From: Chitinophaga hostae
GTDB taxonomy: Bacteria > Bacteroidota > Bacteroidia > Chitinophagales > Chitinophagaceae
DNA length: 64,000 bases
Direction: 5' to 3'
NCBI RefSeq assembly: GCF_018224885.1
Contig: NZ_JAGTXB010000011.1
Span: 1-64,000 of the forward strand
A program made the position numbers and the translations under genes. Shown piece by piece: positions 8,633-17,258 of this stretch; the stretch's first letter is position 1, and each line of letters starts with the position of its first letter. Under the pieces are notes generated by a model that was not told where the DNA came from, ran no database searches, and saw nothing but the letters and a program-made list of their open reading frames with translations.

Positions 8633-10492
8633 TTATTTTATCTCGTATACGTTATCCGCTTTATCTATATCCGCTACCCAGGTACTACCCAGCGTTACTT
8701 TTTTTATTTTTTTGGGAGATGGAAACGTGAGTGATACCATTTTATTTCCCTTTTCCCAACAGTCAATACTCCGATGTATTTTGGCAGTACTGTTATCATC
8801 AAACCAAACGGTTACATCCACGGGCACTGGCTTGTTGCCTTTGGAAATAATTTCCACCACTCCTTGTTTTCCTTTTTGCGTTACACGGGAAATACCAAGG
8901 TCGGGATAACCATTTTCAAAAAACCAGCGATTCCAGAACCAGTCCATATCCCTCCCTGCTCCGGTATTCATACAATAAAAGAAATCATAGGGTTGCGGAT
9001 GTTTGCCATTCCATTGGGCGATGTAATAATGCAGGGCTTTCAGGAAAAGGCTATCGCCCAACATATCCTTTATATACAGGTAACCCAGCGCAGGTTTGGG
9101 GTAAGAATTGGTAACATAGGCCTCCGTAGTTTGATTGGAGGGTGTCATAATGGGCAGGTCGGCTGCTTTGCCTGCAATAAAATTATAAGGTCCCATACCA
9201 TAGTCATCCACGATGGTGCTGTCTATGCAGGGTGAAATAATCCATTCCCCGATGGTGGCCCATCCTTCATCCATCCAGGCGTAGAGGGTTTCGTTGGTGC
9301 CCATATAAAAAGGGAACATCGTATGAAATATTTCATGATCGGTGAGTTCAACCGCCTGTGCTTTATCTGCAAGGGGATTATCGTTTACCATCATAGGATA
9401 TTCCATCTGGTCCAGTCCGTCGAAAACCGTTTCGTGATTATACGGGTAAGGCCACCTGGGAAAGTAATGGCTCATTTTATCAACGGTAATGCGGGCATAG
9501 TGGATTACGTCGAAGAAGTCGGCATGCGCAGCATTAAAAGCAACGTCAACGCGTGTACGTCTTTTTGTAGCTGCATCTACTTCCACGCTGGTGGCATCCC
9601 ACAGGTAGTGGTTGCTGAGGGCGAAGGCAAAGTCGGTAACGTTGGCAGCTTCAAAGCGCCAGGTATTCGTGGATTTCGGCTGGGTGATGTGACCGGCCTT
9701 GAGATCATTGCTGTCTATCACGGCAATCACGCTGTTTGTTTTTTCAGCGGCCGCAATGCGTTGCACGTATTTATCGGTATATACTTCACTGGTATTTTTC
9801 AGGTCGCCGGTGGCCCATACGGTGTACGGCCCAGGCACTGTAATGGCTACACGAAAATCGCTGAAGTCGTTATAAAACTCCTGGGTACCTATGTAAGGTA
9901 TCATGTCCCAGCCATTAATATCATCATATACGGCGATGCGAGGAAAAAAGTAAGCGATGAAATAAGCGCCGGCGTCCACAGCACCCGTCCTGATGTGGGT
10001 ATTTTCATTCAGTTTATAAGAAAAATCGAGACTGAAAGTCGCTGTTTGCCCGGGATAGAGGTCCGGTATACCCATCGGCATATTGGTACTGCGGGTGGGC
10101 ACCGGTACGGGCTTATCCGTACCGTTTACCTTCATATTTTTGATCACTACCCCTTCAGTCAGGTCATCCGGAAAAACAGTCATCGCTCTCACCGCTCCTT
10201 TCTGAAAGAGATTGGGAAACAGTTTAAAATTGACCATGTGCAGGGTATCGGGACTGTTATTTACATAGCTGATCTCTTCGGATCCTGATACCAGGTTGGT
10301 GCGGGGATCAAAGTTAACGTGGATATCGTACCCGGCTTTGTTCTGCCAGTATTTACCACCCGGTTTACCGCTATAGGTACGTGTTTGCTGATCATATGCC
10401 TTCCTGATACCAAGCGGCATATATAATGGGGTTTGGGCAATGATCTGCTGTGCAATGAGCAGCAGGAGCCAAAAAATACAAGATTTCCTCAT
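8633..10492 (-). CDS. Exported M1-family zinc aminopeptidase
   Basis: Zinc metallopeptidase that removes N-terminal residues from peptides, presumably in the periplasm. Signal peptide residues 1-19 (LLLLIAQQIIAQ). N-terminal beta domain of the M1 family to about residue 300. Catalytic domain contains the exopeptidase-type motif QMEYPM (362-367, in place of GAMEN) and the zinc site HEIFH (386-390) with the third ligand Glu exactly 18 residues further (E409, MDEGWA). Length 619 aa suits the shorter bacterial M1 members. Stands alone, convergent with the DUF4249 gene. Confidence 0.92.
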   Translation of the reverse strand: MRKSCIFWLLLLIAQQIIAQTPLYMPLGIRKAYDQQTRTYSGKPGGKYWQNKAGYDIHVNFDPRTNLVSGSEEISYVNNSPDTLHMVNFKLFPNLFQKGAVRAMTVFPDDLTEGVVIKNMKVNGTDKPVPVPTRSTNMPMGIPDLYPGQTATFSLDFSYKLNENTHIRTGAVDAGAYFIAYFFPRIAVYDDINGWDMIPYIGTQEFYNDFSDFRVAITVPGPYTVWATGDLKNTSEVYTDKYVQRIAAAEKTNSVIAVIDSNDLKAGHITQPKSTNTWRFEAANVTDFAFALSNHYLWDATSVEVDAATKRRTRVDVAFNAAHADFFDVIHYARITVDKMSHYFPRWPYPYNHETVFDGLDQMEYPMMVNDNPLADKAQAVELTDHEIFHTMFPFYMGTNETLYAWMDEGWATIGEWIISPCIDSTIVDDYGMGPYNFIAGKAADLPIMTPSNQTTEAYVTNSYPKPALGYLYIKDMLGDSLFLKALHYYIAQWNGKHPQPYDFFYCMNTGAGRDMDWFWNRWFFENGYPDLGISRVTQKGKQGVVEIISKGNKPVPVDVTVWFDDNSTAKIHRSIDCWEKGNKMVSLTFPSPKKIKKVTLGSTWVADIDKADNVYEIK

Positions 10493-10581
10493 AAGCTAGT
10501 TAAAAGCAGTAGCTTCAAATGTAGGGAATTACCCGGAAAATGAGTGGCAGGCAAGCTGTAAAAAAGCAGGAATGAAACGGA

Positions 10582-10956
10582 CTACCCGCTGATTCGCCTG
10601 GTGGTGTCGACAGGCAGATGTGTGCTGTCCGCCGGCACAAGCGGCGCTTTGGTGGAGTCTGTAACGCTATGCAGACTGTCGACCGGGGCTGCAACACTAT
10701 CCTTTCCATTGGCCCCTTTGCCTGGCAGCGGAATAGTGCGTGCGGTACTACGGCGTTTACTGGAGTAAGTACTGACAGTGCCCTGCTCCTTCATCTCCTT
10801 CATTGTTTTTTTATCAAAGAGATATTTAGGGTGCTTTTCCGGCCTGAGTCCCCGGTCAAACTGCGCCTCTGCTCCTACTGCGGGCGCCTGGTATACCTTT
10901 TGGGAAGAATGGCATGCCAACAGCAAAATGAAAACAAGGAGGGCCGGGTACTTCAT
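10582..10956 (-). CDS. Small lipoprotein, unknown function
   Basis: A 124-aa product starting MKYPALLVFILLLACHSSQ: a signal peptide with lipobox LLAC. The rest is low-complexity and basic/Ser-Thr-rich (KRRSTARTIPLPGK, then repeats of VDSLHSVTDSTKAP and ADSTHLPVDTT), without a recognised domain. An upstream in-frame ATG would add 41 residues before the signal sequence and is unlikely. It may be a cell-envelope lipoprotein with a disordered C-terminus; no function is inferred. Confidence 0.65.
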   Translation of the reverse strand: MKYPALLVFILLLACHSSQKVYQAPAVGAEAQFDRGLRPEKHPKYLFDKKTMKEMKEQGTVSTYSSKRRSTARTIPLPGKGANGKDSVAAPVDSLHSVTDSTKAPLVPADSTHLPVDTTRRISG

Positions 10957-11224
10957 GTAAATGAGTATGAAAGTGAGTATAGATACGGGGACGAGGGGAC
11001 GCTTATTTAACGCGGAAACAGGTGTTTTATTATCAGATGGAGGAGCTTCCTCTTTTATGGTTTCTATTTTGAAATTCAAGACCGCTGTATTAAATTTAGC
11101 GTAAATTCACTGGTTGTCATCCCCTTGTTTTAATATTTTATATCTTTAACTACTATTTCAATCCCGATGAAAACCCTCCTTCCGGGGAGAGTCACGGCTA
11201 CATTCGTTATTATAACAAAGCACT

Positions 11225-12304
11225 ATGAAAGTATCTACAACCAGCTTCCCAAGCGTATTTGAGACCGCATTCGGAAACACGGAAAACTCAAGTAAAGACT
11301 TACTCAATGGGTTAAAAATCAAGAAAGATGACACCTGGTACCTGGTGGGTAATCTTGCCAAACGGGGTGGTATTAATCCTGGCAGGGTCACCAATGCGTC
11401 GCCAACTGAAGAAGACTATGAAATATTATTCAAAGCTGCTTTGTTAAATACGATCGATAAGGTACAACAGCCTATTGCCCTGACCGTTGGTTTTCCATTT
11501 TCAACATATAATATTTACAAAACAGCGGCAGAGCATTTCCTGAGCAAACGACATTTCCTGATCGACTACGATACACAGACCTATAACACCAAAGGGTCGT
11601 TCAAAAAGGCGATGTTTGACATTGAAAAGTATGAAGTGATCCCGGAAATTGTAGGCGGTATTATTGGTTTAAAGAAAACGATCAACGAGCCGCAGCTGGA
11701 TAACTTTATTGCAGTAAGTTTCGGATTCGGCACCATTGAAGGTGGTATGGCTACCGGCGATGGTCTTATTCATCGTACCTGCTTCAGTTCCCACGGCATT
11801 CGTTATGCTATCAATAACCTCACCCGTGAGCTGAACCAGAAGCATTACCTGGAAATGAAAAACGAGCACCAGGTGGATGATGCCTTTATGAAAGGTTCTA
11901 TCTTCACCAACCGTAAGCGTATTGATCTGCGCGACATGCGCAAGGGCGTGCTGACACAGTATTATAAGGAAGTGGTATCCCCGCTCATGCGCAGTTACTT
12001 CACGGACCTGGACTTTGAAACCTGTGAAAAAATTTACCTCATGGGTGGAGGCGCGCACTACCGCGAGCTGACAGATGCTTTCGTGGAAGAGTTCCGTGAC
12101 TTTATCCCGGTAGAAGTAGCACCGGAGCCTGAAAAACTCATGAGCATCGGTTACCTTTATAATTCATTAAGAATTTCAGATAATAAGCCACAGCGAAGTG
12201 TAGGTCTGGATCTTGGTAATTCCAGTTCCATTATTTCTACTTTCGATGAACAGGGGCAACATACGCCCGGCGTAACACCTAACCCTAATCCCATCACCCT
12301 CTAA
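11225..12304 (+). CDS. Actin-fold (ParM/StbA-like) protein with C-terminal phosphate-1 motif
   Basis: A 359-aa protein resembling ParM/StbA-type bacterial actins. Visible blocks: FPSVFETAF (8-16), WYLVGNLAKRGG (38-49), LTVGFPF (87-92), a phosphate-2-like strand-turn FIAVSFGFGTIEGG (161-174, with Ser where most family members have Asp), and the adenosine motif IYLMGGGAHYRELTDAF (270-286). The phosphate-1 hairpin, which opens every ordinary actin-fold protein, is missing at the N-terminus: an in-frame stop lies at 11213-11215 and the other frames upstream hold no such motif. A matching hairpin, SVGLDLGNSSSIISTF, is instead at 325-340. The order suggests a circular permutation (inference). Probably a nucleotide-binding polymerising or scaffolding protein; only 9 nt separate it from the bactofilin gene. 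Confidence 0.75.
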   Translation: MKVSTTSFPSVFETAFGNTENSSKDLLNGLKIKKDDTWYLVGNLAKRGGINPGRVTNASPTEEDYEILFKAALLNTIDKVQQPIALTVGFPFSTYNIYKTAAEHFLSKRHFLIDYDTQTYNTKGSFKKAMFDIEKYEVIPEIVGGIIGLKKTINEPQLDNFIAVSFGFGTIEGGMATGDGLIHRTCFSSHGIRYAINNLTRELNQKHYLEMKNEHQVDDAFMKGSIFTNRKRIDLRDMRKGVLTQYYKEVVSPLMRSYFTDLDFETCEKIYLMGGGAHYRELTDAFVEEFRDFIPVEVAPEPEKLMSIGYLYNSLRISDNKPQRSVGLDLGNSSSIISTFDEQGQHTPGVTPNPNPITL

Positions 12305-12313
12305 TTTGTACTT

Positions 12314-12778
12314 GTGATCAATGTCAGACATATTTTCCGAAATATAATTGTTCCCGGAGCCTTTCGCATTCCTAAAACGGTTTCCGTGAATGGCAGCATC
12401 GACGCTTCTGTTTCAGGCAGAATAGATGGTAATGTGAGAGGTGACGTAAAAACCAGCGGCAAACTGGTGGTGAGTGAAACGGCGAGTATACGTGGCCATA
12501 TATATGCTGCCGACCTGGTGGTACATGGAAAAGTGTATGGCGATGTTTACATCAGTAACAAAGCCCATATCAGCAACAAAGCCCTTGTAAAAGGTGATGT
12601 GAATGCTATGGTATTGGAGATAGAAGAAGGTGCGGTAGTGGAAGGTGCTATTCGTAAAAATGTGCAACCTGTGCAAAAAGCCGAGCATCAACCGGAAACA
12701 GAAGAAGCCAAAGTGGCCGCTCCTGCGGATGTTGCTGCCCGTGAAGAGGAAGAAGAACAAAATACCAGCTGGTTTTAA
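12314..12778 (+). CDS. Bactofilin (polymer-forming cytoskeletal protein)
   Basis: Bactofilins polymerise without nucleotide into filaments that organise cell shape and wall enzymes. The central beta-helix domain (about residues 20-115) shows the periodic Gly/Val pattern VNGSIDASVSGRIDGNVRG and ISNKAHISNKALVKGDV. A short N-terminal tail (INVRHIFRN) precedes it, and an acidic, probably disordered C-terminal tail (EEEEEQNTSWF) follows. Start is GTG at 12314; the nearby ATG is out of frame. It sits 9 nt after the actin-like gene and is followed by a terminator, so the two genes form a complete two-gene operon. Usual genome neighbours of bactofilins are M23 peptidases; none is seen here. Confidence 0.9.
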   Translation: MINVRHIFRNIIVPGAFRIPKTVSVNGSIDASVSGRIDGNVRGDVKTSGKLVVSETASIRGHIYAADLVVHGKVYGDVYISNKAHISNKALVKGDVNAMVLEIEEGAVVEGAIRKNVQPVQKAEHQPETEEAKVAAPADVAAREEEEEQNTSWF

Positions 12779-12810
12779 CTACCGGCGCTGTCAATATAAT
12801 ATCATATTAA

Positions 12811-12845
12811 AAAGGCGGGTTCTTATAAAGAACCTGCCTTTTTTG
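12811..12845 (+). terminator. Terminator of the actin-like/bactofilin operon
   Basis: Stem AAGGCGGGTTCTT / AAGAACCTGCCTT with one mismatch and a short AT-rich loop, followed by a T-run. It lies 32 nt after the bactofilin stop. Confidence 0.85.
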
Positions 12846-12889
12846 TTTACGTAGCTTCGTGGGCGTTATATCGGTGCAGACCGCATTCG

Positions 12890-13120
12890 TTATCTTCTTT
12901 TTTTCAGTGGATCCAATAGCTGGGACAATCCGTTCATTTTAATCACCAGCATGGTTTCAAGGAGCATGCCCAGTTTACCTTTGGGAAAGCCCTTGCGCTG
13001 AAACCACTCCAGGTAGCTCACCGGCAGGTCGCAAAGGATCACGTCTTTATATTTACCAAAGGGCATCTTCATCACGACCAGTTGCTGCAACAACTCCGGA
13101 TCCGGTTGTGTCATCTCCAT
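12890..13120 (-). CDS. DUF3820 family protein
   Basis: Small cytosolic protein (about 76 aa from MEMTQPDPELL) with the DUF3820 signature: KMPFGKYKDVILCDLP, SYLEWFQRKGFPKGKLG and a C-terminal helix. Function unknown; family members are annotated as putative quorum-sensing-regulated proteins on weak grounds. I place the start at MEM rather than the upstream ATG at 13150 because conservation begins there. Stands alone between the bactofilin terminator and the NTF2-like gene. Confidence 0.82.
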   Translation of the reverse strand: MEMTQPDPELLQQLVVMKMPFGKYKDVILCDLPVSYLEWFQRKGFPKGKLGMLLETMLVIKMNGLSQLLDPLKKRR

Positions 13121-13215
13121 ATAAAATCCTGATTTGTAATTAAAGTGCAATTTAAATTATAAATCTGTTTTAGCATGCTTCTTCGTAATTTGTCAGTGCT
13201 CAAAAATATATCCGC

Positions 13216-13653
13216 ATGAAAAACAGCCTGTTCCTGCTGCTGGCGCTCTCCTTCTCCGGGTGTGTGCAACCCGGCGGAAAAATCAGTCTTGCCAACGCCA
13301 ATACTGTAGTGGTGAAAGATCTCTTTGAGGCCTTCAATAAACACGACTGGAATACCCTGGCGGCCTGTTACAAGGACACCGCCCTTTTCCTGGATCCATC
13401 ATTGGGTCGTGAAGCCGTGCCACAAACACATGCACAGATCATCAAAAAATACCAGGAATTACAGCAAATGTTCCCGGACGTTCAGGACGAAGTGGTAACT
13501 ATGTATGGTGATAAAAACCATATCACCGTTGAGTTTATTTCATCGGGCACGGGTACCGACGGCAAGAAATGGCAACTTCCGATCTGCACGGTGTTTACGG
13601 TAGACGATGGCAAAATAGAAAGCGACCACACCTATTACGACAACAGCCATTGA
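13216..13653 (+). CDS. SnoaL/NTF2-like lipoprotein
   Basis: A 145-aa exported protein: signal peptide with lipobox-like FSGC at residue 16, then a cone-shaped NTF2/SnoaL-like fold indicated by VVKDLFEAFNKHDWNTLAACY (here given as VVKDLFEAFNKHDW) and LPICTVFTVDDGKIESDHTYYD. SnoaL-like proteins are small-molecule-binding or polyketide/steroid-type isomerases, but most Bacteroidota members have no known role. Its stop codon abuts the stop of the convergent lipoprotein gene (13653/13654), with no space for a separate terminator. Confidence 0.8.
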   Translation: MKNSLFLLLALSFSGCVQPGGKISLANANTVVVKDLFEAFNKHDWNTLAACYKDTALFLDPSLGREAVPQTHAQIIKKYQELQQMFPDVQDEVVTMYGDKNHITVEFISSGTGTDGKKWQLPICTVFTVDDGKIESDHTYYDNSH

Positions 13654-14298
13654 TTATTTCTTTAACAGACCTGCACTGTTCAGCGAAGCAGTTACCTGTG
13701 CCGCAAAAGATTTGGCGAATGATTCGAGGCTGTTGGGGTTATATGTTTCCGATTGACCGGACCAAATCAGTTTTCCGTCCTGGGAAAGATCGTACAGATT
13801 GCTTTCCAGGAAATAGGTTTTATCGGTAGTATAGTATCCCGGCGAATAGGCGGCGCCATACATATAGCCGTAATATCCCCAAAATCGGCCATACCAGCCA
13901 TAAGCGGGGTAAGGAGCATAGGACATCGTACCTGGTACATACCTGGTTTGTGATTCGCGGTTCACCAGCGACACGGTTAAAACAGCTGTATAGCCTGCAT
14001 CCCTTATTTTTTTTGCGGCGGCTTCTTTATCTGCATCCTCCTTCGGGTTGAATTTTGGGGGAAATATATCCAGTCCGCGACCGGCCACCACGCCGCGTTT
14101 CTGCAAGGCTTCCACCATTTTGGATTCCACTACCTGTTGTGCGCCTGTATTGGAAGTAACGGCTGCCACCAACATATCATGATATCCGCCTGGCGGCGTT
14201 TCCGGTGCTTTCCAGGTCCCTGTCATATGAACAGTAGTACCGCACGCACCCAATAGTAACATCGCGCCCAACAGCGCTGTAATGATCGTTGCTCTCAT
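13654..14298 (-). CDS. Lipoprotein, DUF4136-like
   Basis: Lipoprotein of 214 aa with lipobox LLGAC (residue 19) and the opening CGTTVHMTGTWKAPE. The body alternates a small alpha/beta domain (AAKKIRDAGYTAVLTVSLV) with a Tyr/Gly-rich loop (YPAYGWYGRFWGYYGYMYG) and ends in SNLYDLSQDGKLIWSGQSE and an amphipathic helix. This resembles DUF4136-type periplasmic lipoproteins of Bacteroidota and Proteobacteria, whose role is unknown. The aromatic-rich loop is the only unusual feature. Confidence 0.72.
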   Translation of the reverse strand: MRATIITALLGAMLLLGACGTTVHMTGTWKAPETPPGGYHDMLVAAVTSNTGAQQVVESKMVEALQKRGVVAGRGLDIFPPKFNPKEDADKEAAAKKIRDAGYTAVLTVSLVNRESQTRYVPGTMSYAPYPAYGWYGRFWGYYGYMYGAAYSPGYYTTDKTYFLESNLYDLSQDGKLIWSGQSETYNPNSLESFAKSFAAQVTASLNSAGLLKK

Positions 14299-14410
14299 AG
14301 AAAATGGTTTTAACGGGCTTCATATTGTCATAAAACAACAAGCCCCGGCTATAAAAGGTTTAACCATTTTCAGTGACCGTGACGTCTCTTGTTATCCACT
14401 TGAAAGAAAT

Positions 14411-15277
14411 CTACCTCCTTTGTGCGCTGGCTACCCGGTAAAATTCATAGCCTTTCTCCTCCCGTCCGGGCAAATACTTCTTCCTGTAATCAGCCGCTCC
14501 CTGGTCTTCTTCCAGCAGAAAATCAAATGTTTCCAGGTAGCCAGGTAAGGCTGCCGGATCAAAGCCAAAGGTCCATTTTTCTTCCAGGTCTGCTACGTCC
14601 TGTAGCAGCTTTTCGCCGCCGAAAAAGGTAGCAGGTTTATCCAGTACATCCTGGTGTACATAGGTAAATATGACGGTGGAACCGGCAGCGAAGCGCTGCA
14701 GGAATGCAAAGGTATTGTCTATGGCTTCCTTATGGAGGTAATTGGTCACTCCTTCCCAGATAACGACAGTGGGAATACTGAAATCGAAGTTATTTTGAGC
14801 GCTTAGCTGGTCGAGACTTTGTTTATTAAAATCGATCTGGTAGTAAAATACTTTAGCGGGTACTTTATGGGCACGCAGCCTGGCCAGTTTATAGGCCGCT
14901 GTATTAGGATGGTCAATTTCCACCACCCTGATATCTTTGAGAAACGACAGGCGAAGTCCGCGGGTATCAAAACCGGCGCCCAGGATGAATACCTGTTGTG
15001 CGCCCTGTTTCACCGCCTGTTGCAACAGATCGTCTATTAACTTCGTACGGGCAATACCGGAGGTCAGTGCGCCGGGTATCTTTCGTTTTATGATCCTTTC
15101 TGCTATTGCTCTCCAGCCAGGAATACGGCATAACCAAACGCCTGTTCTCAGCCCATTGTCCAGGAACCAGGTTGCAAATGGATCGGTAAAGAGTCGGTGG
15201 TCTTTGGAGCGGGTTGTTTCCAATGCCCTGAACAGGGCCATGTATTGGGCCGTTCTACTCGTCACATTAGCTTTCAT
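14411..15277 (-). CDS. Class I SAM-dependent methyltransferase, leucine carboxyl methyltransferase type
   Basis: A 288-aa enzyme of the LCM/PPM1-like family, which methylates carboxyl groups of small molecules or proteins using SAM; the acceptor is not predictable. Seen: N-terminal TAQYMALFRALETTRS and DPFATWFLD, the SAM-binding loop QVFILGAGFDTRGLRL at about 95-110, the acidic strand end VVEIDHP, and the post-motif VIWEGVTNYL. Length and motif order match the family. Single gene, divergent from the Lrp/AsnC regulator about 170 nt away, which could control it. Confidence 0.88.
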   Translation of the reverse strand: MKANVTSRTAQYMALFRALETTRSKDHRLFTDPFATWFLDNGLRTGVWLCRIPGWRAIAERIIKRKIPGALTSGIARTKLIDDLLQQAVKQGAQQVFILGAGFDTRGLRLSFLKDIRVVEIDHPNTAAYKLARLRAHKVPAKVFYYQIDFNKQSLDQLSAQNNFDFSIPTVVIWEGVTNYLHKEAIDNTFAFLQRFAAGSTVIFTYVHQDVLDKPATFFGGEKLLQDVADLEEKWTFGFDPAALPGYLETFDFLLEEDQGAADYRKKYLPGREEKGYEFYRVASAQRR

Positions 15278-15446
15278 GGATTGTATTTTACAAGGGATAA
15301 ATACCCATCAATTTAATTAAAAATTGGCAGCTGTTCATCTCGCTTGTCCCTTTTTCGCAAATAAAAAAGCTATTCTCAGGATCAATTTTGCGATTATTTC
15401 AAAAAAATACCTATTTTTAGAAAAAAATCTAAATTGCTTTGCGAAA

Positions 15447-15920
15447 ATGAGCCACTCATTAAATATTGACAAATTAGACCTACAGATCATATCGGAAATG
15501 TCGACTGATGCAGGTATTTCTTATGCCGAGTTGGGAAAGAAACTCTTTGTATCGGGCGGTACCATTCATGTGCGCATCAAAAAGCTGCATGAAATGGGTG
15601 TGATCAAAGGTACCCGTTTGCAGGTAAATCTGCGTGCCATTGGTTACGACGTACTGGCTTTTATAGGTATTTACCTTGAAAAGAGTTCTTTGTACGAAAA
15701 CGTAGCCAAGCAGTTATTAAAGGTTCCGCAGATTGTAAGATTGAACTACACCACCGGTTCCTACAGTATGTTTGCAGAAATCATCTGTAAGGACAGCAGT
15801 GAGTTGCGAAAAATACTGCAGGATGATCTGCAGCATATTAAAGGAATAGAACGCACGGAAACGATTATTTCGCTGGAAGAAAGTTTTTCCAGGCCGATCA
15901 ATGTGAGCGAAGTTTTGTAG
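15447..15920 (+). CDS. Lrp/AsnC family transcriptional regulator
   Basis: A 157-aa DNA-binding regulator of amino-acid-related genes. N-terminal winged HTH (NIDKLDLQIISEMSTDAGISYAEL..., here residues 4-60) with recognition helix VSGGTIHVRIKKLHEMG, then an alpha/beta RAM ligand-binding domain (AFIGIYLEKSS, IVRLNYTTGSYSMFAEI). The start at 15447 (MSHSLNIDKLD) fits the family; the reading frame is open 41 codons further upstream but that part is not conserved. A strong terminator follows. Ligand unknown; the divergent methyltransferase gene is a plausible target. Confidence 0.92.
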   Translation: MSHSLNIDKLDLQIISEMSTDAGISYAELGKKLFVSGGTIHVRIKKLHEMGVIKGTRLQVNLRAIGYDVLAFIGIYLEKSSLYENVAKQLLKVPQIVRLNYTTGSYSMFAEIICKDSSELRKILQDDLQHIKGIERTETIISLEESFSRPINVSEVL

Positions 15921-15937
15921 CACGATATTTATTTTTA

Positions 15938-15970
15938 GCAGCGCTGCTTCGATAAAGCAGCGCTTTTTTT
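15938..15970 (+). terminator. Terminator of the Lrp/AsnC gene
   Basis: Perfect 10-bp stem AGCGCTGCTT / AAGCAGCGCT with a 4-nt loop and a T-run, 18 nt after the stop codon. Confidence 0.88.
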
Positions 15971-16083
15971 ATGCCCGTCATACATGATAAGCAACCCAAT
16001 CAATGAAAAGTTAAAGTAGCAAACGCCCCTCCCTTTACGCAGGATTTAGTACTAGCTTCCCGGTGAAAATAATTTACTGCCGT

Positions 16084-17196
16084 ATGAAACATGCTATACT
16101 CCCCGTAATCATACTATTCTTCTTTGCCTGTAAGCCTGCACCTCCTAAGTCTTATTACACGGGGCTTTACAGCATTAAAACCTACGACAGCTCCCGGAAT
16201 TTTGATAAAAAATTCCGGCCTGTAAAAATTGACCTGTTTTACCCGGCGGCGAAAATAACGCATACTGTTCCGCTGAGTTATGGTGATATCCTGGATATGG
16301 CAGCGTTGCGGCTCGACTACAGTTTGCCTAAAGACAGCTGCCACCTTGAAAGCAGTTATATCGCAGGTGCTATAGCGGAGGAATTTAAACTGGATAGTGC
16401 TGCGCGTATATTTCATTACAACACACAAGTGTACGATGCGCCACTACCGGCAAAGGATAAACGAAAATACCCGGTGATCATTTATGCAGCGGGGATGAAT
16501 GGGAGCAGCTGGGAAAACATTATATTATTTCAACAGCTCGTGCAACAGGGATATATTGTTGCCGCTATCAGTTCTGTAGGGCTTTACCCTGGTTATATGA
16601 CCGCTGCAGAAGACCTGGAAGAGCAGGTAAAAGATATTTTATTTACGAAGCAGCAACTGTCGCAGATACCACTGGCCGACACGTCCCACATAGGCTTGCT
16701 TAGCTGGAGTATGGGCGGCAGCGCCATCACCAAAGCTGCCATGCAGTCAGGTGATTTTAAGTGCCTGCTATCTTTTGATGGCACGGAAATACATCGATAT
16801 GGCAGTGAAGCGGAATGGGATAGCATGTATAACAAGATGACGCGCAACGGCTACACCCAACCGGAGAGCATTAAAGTCCCTTATTGTTATCTGAGCAGCG
16901 AGCATCCTCCTAAAGTAGATTCTATCTATGATGTACAGCAGCATAGCAGTGCTGCCCCCAAATATTTTATAAAGATAAAGAACGCGCGGCATGAAGACTT
17001 TTCTTCCATGATAGCCGTTGCGGAGCACGTGCAGCCAACGCTGGGAGATCTTGACAAAGGGCGGTCGGCAGTGATTGGCAGTATTACATCACGTTTTTTT
17101 GATGAATACCTGAAAGGTATTTCAGCTACCGGTTTCGGTAAACACCTGGATTCGTTGCTGACCCATGATCCGGATAAATATAGCAGGGAATACTAG
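16084..17196 (+). CDS. Alpha/beta-hydrolase lipoprotein
   Basis: A 370-aa exported lipoprotein (signal peptide ILPVIILFFFACKP, lipobox FFAC near residue 16) with an alpha/beta-hydrolase core. The strand before the oxyanion loop is YPVIIYAAGMNGSSWEN; the nucleophile elbow is LLSWSMGGSAI, with Ser in place of the first Gly of GxSxG; a late ARHEDF supplies the His. Similar proteins are dienelactone-hydrolase-like or platelet-activating-factor acetylhydrolase-like. The substrate is not predictable. I chose MKHAIL as the start because it opens the signal sequence; an in-frame ATG 7 codons earlier is possible. Confidence 0.78.
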   Translation: MKHAILPVIILFFFACKPAPPKSYYTGLYSIKTYDSSRNFDKKFRPVKIDLFYPAAKITHTVPLSYGDILDMAALRLDYSLPKDSCHLESSYIAGAIAEEFKLDSAARIFHYNTQVYDAPLPAKDKRKYPVIIYAAGMNGSSWENIILFQQLVQQGYIVAAISSVGLYPGYMTAAEDLEEQVKDILFTKQQLSQIPLADTSHIGLLSWSMGGSAITKAAMQSGDFKCLLSFDGTEIHRYGSEAEWDSMYNKMTRNGYTQPESIKVPYCYLSSEHPPKVDSIYDVQQHSSAAPKYFIKIKNARHEDFSSMIAVAEHVQPTLGDLDKGRSAVIGSITSRFFDEYLKGISATGFGKHLDSLLTHDPDKYSREY

Positions 17197-17210
17197 TGGG
17201 TATGCTTCAA

Positions 17211-17249
17211 ATATAAAGGCTTCCCATGTATTGCGGGAAGCCTTTATAT
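17211..17249. terminator. Bidirectional terminator between hydrolase and RNA methyltransferase
   Basis: Perfect 15-bp inverted repeat (ATATAAAGGCTTCCC and its complement) with a 9-nt loop, placed between two convergent stops at 17196 and 17259. The flanking A/T allow termination in both directions. Confidence 0.85.
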
Positions 17250-17258
17250 TGATATCAT

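Noticed and set aside
9323-10288. Long open frame (321 aa) antisense to the M1 peptidase gene
   Set aside because: It lies inside the coding sequence of the M1 peptidase, which has an intact zinc site. The product shows no domain; it is a codon-usage shadow.
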